From: Eutreptiella sp. 'Long Island Sound 2002'
Lineage: Eukaryota > Euglenozoa > Euglenophyceae > Eutreptiales > Eutreptiaceae
NCBI GenBank assembly: GCA_964036045.1
Contig: OZ038379.1
Location: forward strand, 71,516,719-71,580,718
DNA length: 64,000 nt
Reading direction: 5' to 3'
A program made the translations under genes and the position numbers. This document shows, piece after piece, positions 23,783 through 33,930 of the stretch. The number at the start of each line of letters is the position of its first letter. Position 1 is the first letter of the stretch. The notes beneath the pieces are model-generated. The model had not been told where the DNA came from. It searched no databases and saw only the letters and a program-made list of their open reading frames with translations.

Positions 23783-24173
23783 TTAATATATTTAATTGTG
23801 GTATGGACGTTCGTTCGTTCGTTCGTTCGTTCGTTCGTTCGTTCGTTCGGTCGTTCGTCGTCGCTCGTCATACCCCAAAAATCCTCCCAATCGTGCCCGC
23901 TGCTGCTGGCGCGCGCGCGTGCTGCCTGTGGAAATTTTGGATTTGCAAATGCAATTTGGATTTGCTTTTTGGAATTGCAAATGCGATGTCTGGGAATTTT
24001 AGAATTGCAAATGTACTTTTGTTTTTTGAATACTGAAACTGTGCGCAGCATTTAGGGTTTTGCTGCAGGCGGTAACGGATCCGGCCGGTCCGCAAACCGC
24101 CCGGTCAAGCGTTCTGATGCACTTGATGGGTAGTGATGCAGTCCAATGATGACAATGACTGATGATGCATGCT
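23783..24173 (+). mobile_element. Truncated Helitron 5' end (stump) inside array B
   Basis: Nearly identical to 26898-27273, the 5' end of Helitron copy 2, including the GGATTTGCAAATG words and the tract GATCCGGCCGGTCCGCAAACC. It begins with about thirteen TTCG repeats and stops abruptly at GATGCATGCTAT. There a new array unit starts with TAATATATTTAATTG, whereas copy 2 goes on with GGCGGGC. It shows either an array unit joined into a full Helitron at an A-T step, or an aborted copy. Confidence 0.75.
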
Positions 24174-27100
24174 ATTAATATATTTAATTGTGGTATGGAC
24201 GTTCGTTCGTCGTCGTCGTCGTCGTTCGTCATACCCAAAAAATCCGCCCAATTGTGCACGCTGCTGCTGGCGCGCGCGCGTGCCCGTCAAATGGCATCTG
24301 GCGGATTTGCGATTTCGATTTCTGGCACGAGAAATCGATCTGAAATCATGGAATCATGTGTTTTGTAAATCTGGATGTACTGTACAATCGATTATCCGAG
24401 TATCTGCACGAATCATCCCGCCTGTTGACTTTTGGCGATTTTAGCCAACAGGCAGCACTGGCGACAGTTCTCTCGCTTATAGAGTACGGGATATGAAGTT
24501 TGAGACATGAGTCATGAGGTACGGGATACGAGGTACCGGATATGCGGTATGTTGTACACAGTGTGAGGTATGGGTGATGTGTTTGGAAATATGGATTATG
24601 CGAATTGCGGTGTGAAATGTGGTGTCAGAGTACAGTTTAGGAGGGGTAAGCTTCACTCATAGAGTACGGGATATGATGTTTGAGACATGAGTCAGGTGGC
24701 ACGGGATATGAGGTACGGGACATGAGGTGTTTTGTATTGAATATGTGAAATGCGGTGCGGTGTGAGATATGATGCTATGGTGATATTGTGATATGGCCCG
24801 CGCTTCAAGCGCGGGCATTCGCACTACTGGTTCGTCGTTTGTCGTCGTTCGTCGTCGTCGTTCGTCGTCGTCGTTCGTCATACCCAAAATTGTTGTCGTT
24901 CGTCATACCCAAAATTGTCGTCGTTCGTCATACCCAAAAAATCCTCCCAATTGTGCACGCTGCTGCTGGCGCGCGCGCGTGCTTGTCAAATGGGATCTAG
25001 CGGATTTGCGATTTCGATTTCTGGCACGAGAAATCGATCTGAAATCATGGAATCATGTGTTTTAAAAATCTGAATGTACTGTATAATTGATTATCCGGGT
25101 ATCTGCACGAATAATCCCGCCTGTTGACTTTTGGCGATTTTAGCCAACAGGCAGCATTGGCGACAGTTCTCTCGCTTATAGAGTACGGGATATGAGGTTT
25201 GAGACATGAGTCATGAGGTACGGGATACGAGGTACCGGATATGCGGTATGTTGTACACAGTGTGAGGCATGGGTGATGTGTTTGGAAATATGGATTATGC
25301 GAATCGCGGTGTCAAATGTGGTGTCAGAGTACAATTTAGGAGGGGTAAATTTCACTCATAGAGTACGGGATATGATGTTTGAGTGAGGTACGGGATACAA
25401 GGTACGGGATATGCGGTATGTTGTACACAGTGTGAGGTATGGGTGATGTGTTTGGAAATATGGATTATGCGAATCGCGGTGTCAAATGTGGTGTCAGAGT
25501 ACAGCTTAGGAGGGGTAAGTTTCACTCATAGAGTACGGGATATGATGTTTGAGTGAGGTACGGGATACAAGGTACGGGATATGCGGTATGTTGTACACAG
25601 TGTGAGGTATGGGTGATGTGTTTGGAAATATGGATTATGCGAATCGCGGTGTCAAATGTGGTGTCAGAGTACAGCTTAGGAGGGGTAAGTTTCACTCATA
25701 GAGTATGGGATATGATGTTTGAGTGAGGTACGGGATACGAGGTATGGGATATGCGGTATGTTGTACACAGTGTGAGGTATGGGTGATGTGTTTGGAAATA
25801 TGGATTATGCGAATTGCGGTGTCAAATGTGGTGTCAGAGTACAGCTTAGGAGGGGTAAGTTTCACTCATAGAGTACGGGATATGATGTTTGAGACATGAG
25901 TCAGGTGGCACGGGATATGAGGTACGGGACATGAGGTGTGTTGTATTGGGTATGTGAAATGCGGTGCGGTGTGAGATATAGTGCTATGGTGATATGGTGA
26001 TATGGCCCGCGCTTCAAGCGCGGGCATTCGCACTAGTTAATATATTTAATTGTGCTATGGTTCGTTCGTCGTCGTCGTCGTTTGTCGTCGTCGTCGTTCG
26101 TCATACCCAAAAAATCCGCCCACTCGTGCACGCTCCTGCTGGCGCGCGCGCGTGCCCGTCAAATGGCATCTGGCGGATTTGCGATTTCGATTTCTGGCAC
26201 GACAAATCGATCTCCAATCATGGAATCATGTGTTTTGAAAACCTGTATGTACTGCACAATCGATTATCCGGGTATCTGCACGAAGAATCCCGCCTGTTGA
26301 CTTTTGGCGATTTTAGCCAACAGGCAGCAGTGGCCCTCTCGCTTATAGAGTACGGGATATGAGGTTTGAGACATGAGTCATGAGGTACGGGATACGAGGT
26401 ACGGGATATGCGGTATGTTGTACACAGTGTGAGGCATGGGTGATGTGTTTGGAAATATGGATTATGCGAATCGCGGTGTCAAATGTGGTGTCAGAGTACA
26501 GCTTAAGAGGGGTATATTTCACTCATAGAGTACAGGATATGATGTTTGATAGAGTCCGGGATATGAGGTTTGAGACATGAGTCATGAGGTACGGGATACG
26601 AGGTACGGGATCTGCGGTATGTTGTACACAGTGTGAGGTATGGGTGATGTGTTTGGAAATATGGATTATGCGAATTGCGGTGTCAAATGTGGTGTCAGAG
26701 TACAGTTTAGGAGGGGTAAATTTCACCCATAGAGTACGGGATATGGTGTTTGAGACATGAGTCATGTGGCACGGGATATGAGGTACGGGACATGAGGTGT
26801 GTTGTATTGGGTATGTGAAATGCGGTGCGGTGTGAGATATGGTGCTATGGTGATACGGTGATATGGCCCGCGCTTCAAGCGCGGGCATTTGCACTAGTTA
26901 TTATATTTAATTGTGCTATGGTTCGTTCGTCGTCGTCGTCGTTTGTCGTCGTCGTCGTTCGTCATACCCAAAAAATCCTCAAAAAATCCTCCCAATTGTG
27001 CACGCTGCTGCTGGCGCGCGCGAGTGCTCCCTGTGGAAATTTTGGATTTGCAAATGCAGTTTGGATTTGCGTTTTGGAATTGCAAATGCGATGTCTGGGA

Positions 27101-27273
27101 ATTTTAGAATTGCAAATGTACTTTTGTTTTTTGAATGCTGATACTGTGCGCAGCATTTAGGGTTTTGCTGCAGGCGGTAACGGATCCGGCCGGTCCGCAA
27201 ACCGCCCGGTCAAGCGTTCTGATGCACTTGATGGGTAGTGATGCAGTCCAATGATGACAATGACTGATGATGC

Positions 27274-27661
27274 ATGCTATGGCGGGCAACACGTCACTCA
27301 GTGAAGATTTTTAGATTTAGATTTTGATTTGGTTAGAATGAACAATTGAGAAAAAACAAACATGTAACACATGTTGAAAACCATTCTTTCTACCTCTTTT
27401 GTAACAGTGACCGTAATCGAAATGTTGAGCTTCTTGAATGCCAAAAAAGTGCTGAAGACCCTTCGGAAGAAGAAGAAGGAGACAGATGATCAGGTGTTGT
27501 TTCGAGTTGTGTTGTTCGCAGCTTGAGCCGGTGACTTCCCGTCGTTTTGACCTGAAAGCGATCGTCGTGGTTTGATCCTGCCTTTGTGATGCGCGGCCGC
27601 AGGTATCGAACAAACAGTGTGTTCTCGGTTGCGAAGCACCTGTTTTCTTGTCGTCTTGCAG
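27274..27661 (+). other. Private left arm of Helitron copy 2, no recognised gene
   Basis: Sequence private to copy 2 leading into the kinase exon. A small frame at 27422-27526 begins MLSFLNAKKVLKTLRKKKKE and is Lys-rich, but its phase does not match the next exon. It ends with an intron-like pyrimidine stretch and acceptor TTGCAG (27661). Confidence 0.35.
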
Positions 27662-28105
27662 GCGTGGTTCTGTACGTTTTGCTCTGTGGGTTCTGCCCTT
27701 TCTTCGACGAATGTATACCTGCGGTGTTTGCTTCCATTACAAGCGGAAACCATTCGTTCCCTTCTCCGCCCTGGGATTCCATTTCAGACGTATGTCCGCC
27801 ACAAGTGACGCTTGTCCACGGTTTCGCCCTGCATGCCAATCAGTGTGCGAGTGCATTTTGGTGAACGCACAGGTACGTTCACGCACAGGAGATGAGGTTG
27901 AGGTTTGCTCACATCTCCACTGCGTCCACAGGATGCGAAAGATGTGGTGCGGAGGCTGCTTCTGGTTGATCGGAACAAACGGTACACGCCGGAACAAGCG
28001 TTGAACCATCAATGGATCGTCAATAACACGATGGATCAGACCATACCTGATATCACCGAGAACTTGAAAAATTTTGAACGTCGGTCGGTCACAGGGATCG
28101 TTTGA
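27662..28105 (+). pseudogene. CaMK/CDPK-type protein kinase C-lobe fragment, two exons
   Basis: Exon 27662-27789 reads GVVLYVLLCGFCPFFDE and then SGNHSFPSPPWDSISD: subdomains IX-X of a calmodulin-dependent or CDPK-like Ser/Thr kinase. A GT-AG intron of 142 bp follows (27790-27931, GTATGT ... CCACAG). The second exon reads DAKDVVRRLLLVDRNKRYTP and EQALNHQWI, the subdomain XI arginine block, with stop TGA at 28103-28105. The ATP-binding lobe, catalytic HRD and DFG are absent, so this is a fragment without activity. It lies in transposase orientation inside the Helitron, as expected for captured exons. Parent kinase class is well supported; the exact subfamily is not. Confidence 0.82.
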
Positions 28106-28110
28106 ACAAT

Positions 28111-29490
28111 AGCGGTTCAGAGTGCACGCGTTATGTTGCTCTGAAGGTATGTCAAGGACGATGCGAAACCTGTCGATAAGTACCGAAGGTACAGAAGGTA
28201 CAGAAGGTCATGAAGACTGTGAAGGAGATGGTCAAGAAGACCGTGAAAAAGAAGGTAGGTTGCGCACCGTAGTGGTCTGATTTGCACCTGCTGTCGAGCA
28301 GCCTGTGTATCGTGTCCCACTACATTCCAGGTCACTGTTGCAAAGGAAGAGCTTTTTCGAAGGGCAAGTTCAACGAAAAAATAATCAACAGCAACAAGGT
28401 GTCGTGCGTTTGTTTCAAATGTCTCCCAGTGGGCCATCGGAGTCGTTCAACTAACAAGTTAGCATAGGCCCCATCAAATGCGTCAAGTTTGCAAACCTTC
28501 CCAACATGGACTCAGGTATCGACCGGATTTGTAGCTTGATAACTTTTTCCGTCGTTGCCAATTTTTCCAGTGATGGCTTGGAGGGAAATGTGGAAGCTCG
28601 GACTCATCTAAGCAAGTAGCGATTCCTTCTTGCCCTAGCGAAGACCGAAAAAGGGTTCATGTCACTGTGACGGAACTTCGAAAATGCATGCCTTCTTCCT
28701 CTTTGGATACATGGGTTGCACATGGAAATCGGGTTTGGAATAGAAATCAACAGCACGTAAGTCCACAAGTTTGCTTCTCATGGTCCCTTGTTCACCAAAT
28801 AGCGGTTCAGAGTGCACGCGTTATGTTGCTCTGAAGGTATGTCAAGGACGATGCGAAACCTGTCGATAAGTACCGAAGGTACAGAAGGTACAGAAGGTCA
28901 TGAAGACTGTGAAGGAGATGGTCAAGCAGACCGTGAAAAAGAAGGTAGGTTGCGCACCGTAGTGGTCTGATTTGCACCTGCTGTCGAGCAGCCTGTGTAT
29001 CGTGTCCCACTACATTCCAGGTCACTGTTGCAAAGGAAGAGCTTTTTCGAAGGGCAAGTTCAACGAAAAAATAATCAACAGCAACAAGGTGTCGTGCGTT
29101 TGTTTCAAATGTCTCCCAGTGGGCCATCGGAGTCGTTCAACTAACAAGTTAGCATAGGCCCAGTCAAATGCGTCAAGTTTGCAAACCTTCCCAACATGGA
29201 CTCAGGTATCGACCGGATTTGTAGCTTGATAACTTTTTTCGTCGTTGCCAATTTTTCCAGTGATGGCTCGGAGGGAAATGTGGAAGCTCGGACTCATCTA
29301 AGCAAGTAGCGATTCCTTCTTGCCCTAGCGAAGACCGAAAAAGGGTTCATGTCACTGTGACCGAACTTCGAAAATGCATGCCTTCTTCCTCTTTGGATAC
29401 ATGGGTTGCACATGGAAATCGGGTTTGGAATAGAAATCAACAGCACGTAGGTCCACAAGTTTGCTTCTCATGGTCCCTTGTTCACCAAAT
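28111..29490 (+). repeat. 690-bp tandem duplication with exon-like segments
   Basis: Two copies, 28111-28800 and 28801-29490, differ at only a few positions (for example AAGAAG versus AAGCAG near 28926). Each carries short splice-like pieces: a Lys-rich run VMKTVKEMVKKTVKKK ending at GTAGGT, and a segment after CATTCCAG reading AFSKGKFNEKIINSNK before a GT. The latter may belong to the kinase's C-terminal region, but I cannot confirm that. An antisense frame in each copy (28117-28437, 28807-29127) is identical because of the duplication; this is not evidence of coding. Confidence 0.85.
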
Positions 29491-29652
29491 GGGTGAGAGG
29501 AGGTGAAGAAGAGAACAGAGGTGCAAGTGGAAGGGGGAATCGACTGTGATTTGCGCTAACGCCATGTACACGCATCATCCAGCCTCCAGGATGCGACGGT
29601 GCATCCACGCACAGTGTTTGTGAAGGGCTGTCACTTCCCTGCTTTTCATAGG
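29491..29652 (+). other. Junction block shared with copy 1
   Basis: The segment 29578-29652 matches copy 1 at 6637-6711 (CAGCCTCCAGGATKCGACGG ... TTTTCATAGGT). Immediately after it, copy 2 has about 770 bases not found in copy 1. This marks the edge where the shared core begins and where extra cargo was inserted. Confidence 0.65.
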
Positions 29653-29837
29653 TGCGTGCGAAGGCCGAAGCTGAAGCGAAAGCCAAAGAAATGGAGGAAA
29701 TGAAAGCGAAGCAGGAGGAGGACCGCAAGAAACGGGAGAAGGATTTGAAGGCTAAGCGAGAGGAGGAAGAGGCAAAGCGAAAGGCTCAGGATGAGGAGGA
29801 CCGGGCACGCGGATATCGTATTGTGAAGCAGACCTGA
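29653..29837 (+). pseudogene. Captured coiled-coil terminal exon, Lys/Glu-rich
   Basis: After the acceptor CTTTTCATAG the frame reads KAEAEAKAKEMEEMKAKQEE and then RKKREKDLKAKREEEEAKRK. It finishes GYRIVKQT and TGA (29835-29837). It is a charged single alpha-helix or coiled coil with no family-specific motif, so the parent cannot be named. It lies only in copy 2, inside the ~770-bp cargo block inserted between parts of the shared core, and points the same way as the transposase. Confidence 0.5.
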
Positions 29838-29869
29838 TGCACGTGAATGTGGGGCTGGCAGTGCCATTG

Positions 29870-29991
29870 TAATATTTTGACAAACCCACGGGGGCCTCCG
29901 GGCAGATTCGACGTGATATTATTGAGGGTGTTCTGCATGCTCTTGGGGAGTTGACGCAACGCGAGGTGGACAGTTTGCTGCGCAGTGCAGG
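29870..29991 (+). other. Unassigned captured exon-like segment
   Basis: Open frame reading YFDKPTGASGQIRRDIIEGV and then LHALGELTQREVDSLLRSA, followed by a possible donor at CAG|GTGTTC (about 29991). The amphipathic, low-stop sequence looks like genuine protein. Family unknown. It is copy 2 specific. Confidence 0.4.
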
Positions 29992-30172
29992 TGTTCCTCT
30001 ACACCCTTTTTGTGTCGCCGCTGGTTGAAACAGGTCAGTTGCCAATGCGTTTGTGCGTTCTCGTCTGAGGATTTCCTGGACCTGCAGGCACCTAAAAGGT
30101 AGAACCTCAACTGCTGATATTCAGCACCTATCACCCTGAAGTTTTCCGTGCGTTTTCAACCTTCTCTCGCAG

Positions 30173-30236
30173 TTGGGCATGGAGTTGCCTAACCTCGAAG
30201 TACACAATCCCCTGTCAATTAATGGACGCCCAAGTT
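30173..30236 (+). other. Unassigned short captured exon-like segment
   Basis: After an acceptor TTCTCTCGCAG (ending 30172) the frame reads LGMELPNLEVHNPLSINGRP and then meets pyrimidine-rich sequence. A further acceptor TTTCACAG ends at about 30380. These look like small exons of the gene whose last exon follows at 30424, but the chain is not proven. Confidence 0.3.
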
Positions 30237-30423
30237 TTCCTCAAATACGTTCACGGGTTCCATTGATAATCTCTCCCTGCAAGTGCGATTTTGCGTCTGT
30301 TACTGTTTTTGTTCTGGTCAATTGCTTTGCCCATGCATCATTTGTCGTTTTGTGTTGATGCATCGTTTGCTTTCACAGGTGTGCAAGCTGACTGAAGCAA
30401 CACACCACTGTTTTACCGTCGGT

Positions 30424-30707
30424 TGGCCAGTTACACAGTGGTTGAAGAAAAGCATATTGATTTGCCTCCTGAACCTAAACCTGAGCCCCCTGCTGAGATG
30501 AAGGAGGACGATGAACCCATGGCAGAGGACGGCGAGGAAACCAAAGAGGACGGGCCAGCAGAAGAGGCTGCTGCTGAGGAAGAGGCTGCCCCTGCCACCG
30601 AGGAAGAGGCTGTTGCTGAAGAGCCTGCTGCTGAGGAGGCTCCAGCCGCAGAACCCGACACGGAGATGACGGACGCTGCGGCTGAAAATGGGGAGGCTGA
30701 GGCGTAA
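30424..30707 (+). pseudogene. Captured last exon of an acidic Glu/Ala-rich protein (copy 2)
   Basis: Second copy of the exon at 6709-6994: ASYTVVEEKHIDLPPEPKPE, then the acidic tail and TAA (30705-30707). Differences are few and mostly conservative (LAEMKKDD versus PAEMKEDD; EEAAAEE versus EEPAAEE). It differs upstream: here the joining sequence is ACCGTCGGTTGGCCAG, not TTTCATAGGTTCGCCAG. One of the two contexts is therefore rearranged. Confidence 0.5.
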
Positions 30708-33199
30708 AAGGAAGTCTATTTGGTTCTTGCAGTCGTGGCCATCATGGCACATGAACTATGTAATTGCATCTGATTTATCAATGGCCAGGACAGACGTTGT
30801 GGGATTCAAATGTGAATGTGTGCTTCGTACGTTTTCATTAAAGTCTGCCCAATGCAAATTGCCTGCTGCTCTGTAGTTTAGATCCTGTGTTATGTGGGCT
30901 TTTGCAATCCAGGGTGTGGAGTGCAAGCAGTTGATGGATGTTTGAGCGATGCGCAAGTGCAACATGGATTTCATGTTACAATGGGCTGCAGCACCCTGAA
31001 GGGTAGGTCAGACCTGGGGTTGACCTGGGTGTCTGGAGTTGCCCGGCTTTGCCCGCCACCCTGAAGCTGTCCTGACGGCCTGTATGGGTAGATTCCCCAC
31101 TCTGTGGGATGGACAGTGGATGGAATGGCCAGCGCTCCTCCAGCCCCGGCTACTCAGGGCTATTTACCTTGATAGGTGCAGAGCAGTAAGTGACGCGCTG
31201 AAATTCTGTGATCCCCTCACTGTTGCAATCAAACAAAACCAGAAAAAATAGCATGCAAAAACAGCAAGCCACACACAAACTATAACATGCAAACCCATTG
31301 GACTGGCGCAAAAAACTGAAACTGACTACTTATTTACAACACTACCTCGGTGAAAGCATCGAAATAGATTCAGATTCACACCACTACTCAAAGGGAGGGA
31401 GGGGTATACGAACAAGCAACAATCATGAGTTGGGGGTGTCAATTTTTTTCTGCAAATAGTTGGTACGGGAGGAAAAGCAAGGTGCATAATTGGAGTTTTT
31501 GAGTTGAAATGTTTTTGTGTGGAAGTGGTTACTTACATGTGTCCCAATGAGGGCTGCTGGTTAGAGAAGATAGCTACCCCCCAAGAGAAGGACACACCCC
31601 CGCATGGAGGTTTTGAGTTGCTTCATTGTGCATGATTTTACAATGGGTGCTTTTTAATGTTATTACGTGCATGGTCCCCACAATAATTGCTGCTATGCGA
31701 AAATGCCCCCAAGGGTCTGGTCCTGGTGTTAATAGTAGATTTTCATGGGGGTCAGAAGTGTGGCATGGCACGGCATGGTAACACACAAAATTGTTGGGCA
31801 ACCGCCAATGGCAAACGCAATCATGGGAGCAAAGACTTGGAGTGTTCAGGCTCGTTCCGCTGTAAAGCAGCACAATTCACATCATTTGTGTAGAAGCGCA
31901 TTCCCTATCATAAGTATGTGCCTGATGTTCACGTTCGCCCTTGGTCACAAAGTCTTGTGCTTGCTAAGCAGGGTAGATCGGTTGATCTGCTTGGTCTAAG
32001 CTGGCCATCCTTACTCCATTGCCTGAGATTGTGTTCGTGAGGTGAGATATGCCCTTTCCAGTGAGAGCTCTTTTCTCAATTCAAGTGCAAGTTGGTGGTT
32101 TGAGATATGGTGCTTGTTAAACACATTCATGTTGCAGCAGAAGTGGGTCTGGGTGTCCGGTCCCTTGGTCCTATTTCAATTCAAGTGCAAGTTGGTGGTT
32201 TGAGATATGGGCTCTATTAAACGCATTCATGCTGCAGCAGAAGTGGGTGTGACTGCACAATCCTGGCCACCATGGTTTTCATTGAAATGTTTCTCTTTGT
32301 CATTGAATCTGCCATTCCATCATTTTGGTTAAATGAATGCAATTTCGTCATGTATTCTTATGTTTTGAAGGTTCAGTAGGGACATTCATGCTTACACAGA
32401 ACAGCAGCGGAATTGATGTCGGATTTGATTTTCTGTTGTAGCTGTCTGTGGTCAGTCTGTGTATGCAGACAATGGTTTTGCAGTTTGCAGGCTGGTCTGT
32501 TGGGTGGAAAACAGCAGTACCATGGAAAAAAAAAAACTGTCCCAAGCACATGCGATGTTGGACCCCAAAGAGAGCAAATTTGACAAATTGTCTTCATCAG
32601 TTTTTTTACCGGTGACCATTGCTTTTTTTTTTGGTGAAGTTTGGAAAACTGCTTTTATATCAGCACAGGGTCAAAGGGTTATAGATCACCAATGTTTCAC
32701 ATCACCAACCATTATAGCCACTGGCATGCGGTCTCTTGAAGACGACACTCGGCTGGGGGTAGGTTGAGGATTGCAAAATGGAGGTTGGTGCCATTCTGAA
32801 TGCAACAGAGCAATTACGTGGCTACGTACTGCGTACTACGTACTGCGGCCTTGGATGGTCGAGTGTGGCTTCGGCCCAACTCCGATTTCCATGGGCAGCC
32901 CAGCCTGGAAATCGGTGATCCTTCCGCCAAGGTGGGTTGTCATGTGCCCTTTGATCGGGGCTGCCCTTCGTGGGTAAGAGCCGAACCGCTTGGAGGGTTG
33001 GGAAATCACGTGGAAGTTACCTCCGCCTTTTGGTGGTAGGGGTGAACACGAGATGGAAACCTCCTGTAAGTCGGGCATGACGCGCAACTTCCAATTGCCA
33101 GTTTGTAAGGTAAAATGACCAGTTTGCAATCCATTGACCAGTTGTGGTTCTTGCCATTATTGTTTCCATTTCTTCTTTGTCAAGGTTATTTGTTGCGCC
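30708..33199 (+). other. Noncoding tract shared with Helitron copy 1
   Basis: Collinear with 6995-9244, with indels including about 170 extra bases near 32440-32610 that hold two A or T runs. At about 33147 (TTGACCAGTTGTGG) it jumps to the transposase start, lacking the ~867-bp block of copy 1. No coding frame is conserved between copies. Confidence 0.6.
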
Positions 33200-33930
33200 A
33201 TGTTGCCTACATTATCCAACCATGATGCGGAAAGAGTGCATGCTTTCGTGCAACAGAATATGCACTATTATCCCATTTTCAACCGTTGGATGGATGCAAC
33301 TCAAAAGCGGATTACGGGTCGTCTTTTCTTTTGGCAAGCAGAAGACCACTATGCTTGGAGGGATCTTATGTCAGCAATGATGCAATCGGGGATAGTTACG
33401 GCCGTGCATGAAGCTTCCTCGCCGTCAATATCATCCAATCCTCCATCTTTACAAACTTCAAACGTTCAACCTGGCCCATTGCCGTCACTGCTTGTGGCAA
33501 CAAGCTGTAACGCATCCACTCCAAATGTACAGTTTAAGAGGCCAATCCCAACGCCCGGGTCATTGTCCTTCACGATGCCTCTAAGTTCCAGTGCCGTTGC
33601 GTCTCCAAGTGTCCATCGCATAGCGGTCAATTACACACCAACAGCTTTACTATCCCAAGCTCAGCCATACTTCCCACCATATCTGCCAATGCCCCCACAA
33701 AACATTCCCAACCAGCCTTGGTTTGATCCATCTTCCCACCAAAGCTCTGCGAGGACTCCGCCGCCTGGCTCAAGCCAATTAGAGTTGAACCCACATATGA
33801 ACCCCACCTTTGGTGAGCCGGCTAGCAGTGCATCAGGTGCACTCGGATCTCCAAATGTGATAGCACAACCCATTTCTGCGGACACGCATGGCGTAGAAGC
33901 ACGAAAAAAGCGACAACGAGAACCACATTT
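33200..33930 (+). pseudogene. Helitron Rep/helicase N-terminal piece, copy 2
   Basis: ATG at 33200 opens MLPTLSNHDAERVHAFVQQN and runs 243 codons through the Ser/Pro-rich N-terminal region to HL, where the LTR retrotransposon enters (33931). It is close to 10167-10890 of copy 1. Because the element lies between the two target-duplication copies, this piece and the sequence from 45367 onward are in register. As it stands, the frame reads a short way into the LTR and stops at 33994. No catalytic domain lies in this piece. Confidence 0.85.
33926..33930 (+). repeat. Target-site duplication CATTT, left
   Basis: CATTT stands directly before the LTR at 33931 and again directly after the other LTR (45367-45371). 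The uninterrupted copy 1 has one CATTT here (CCACATTTGGATTT, from 10889). A 5-bp duplication is usual for Ty3/Gypsy integration. Confidence 0.92.

Larger units (their letters stand above)
16921..26897 (+). repeat. Tandem array B: about eleven units plus a Helitron stump
   Basis: Units by end-to-end junctions: 16921-18067, 18068-18899, 18900-19752, 19753-20598, 20599-21464, 21465-22297, 22298-22961, 22962-23782, stump 23783-24173, 24174-24829, 24830-26036, 26037-26897. Lengths run from 656 to 1207 bp and follow the number of internal subrepeats, one to four. Ends are CTAG except CAGCAG at 23782 and CTAC near 24826. The first unit (16921-18067) contains a duplicated head inserted at about 16997. 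Junction bases after CTAG vary (TTATTATA, TTAATATA, TTATCTCTTATTATA, TTATCTTCTTATTATA, TTATATT). No coding function is seen. Confidence 0.8.

Noticed and set aside
28117-29127. Identical 106-codon minus-strand frames in the 690-bp duplication
   Set aside because: Identity is a consequence of the recent duplication. The sequence lies across apparent plus-strand splice sites and has no recognisable family.
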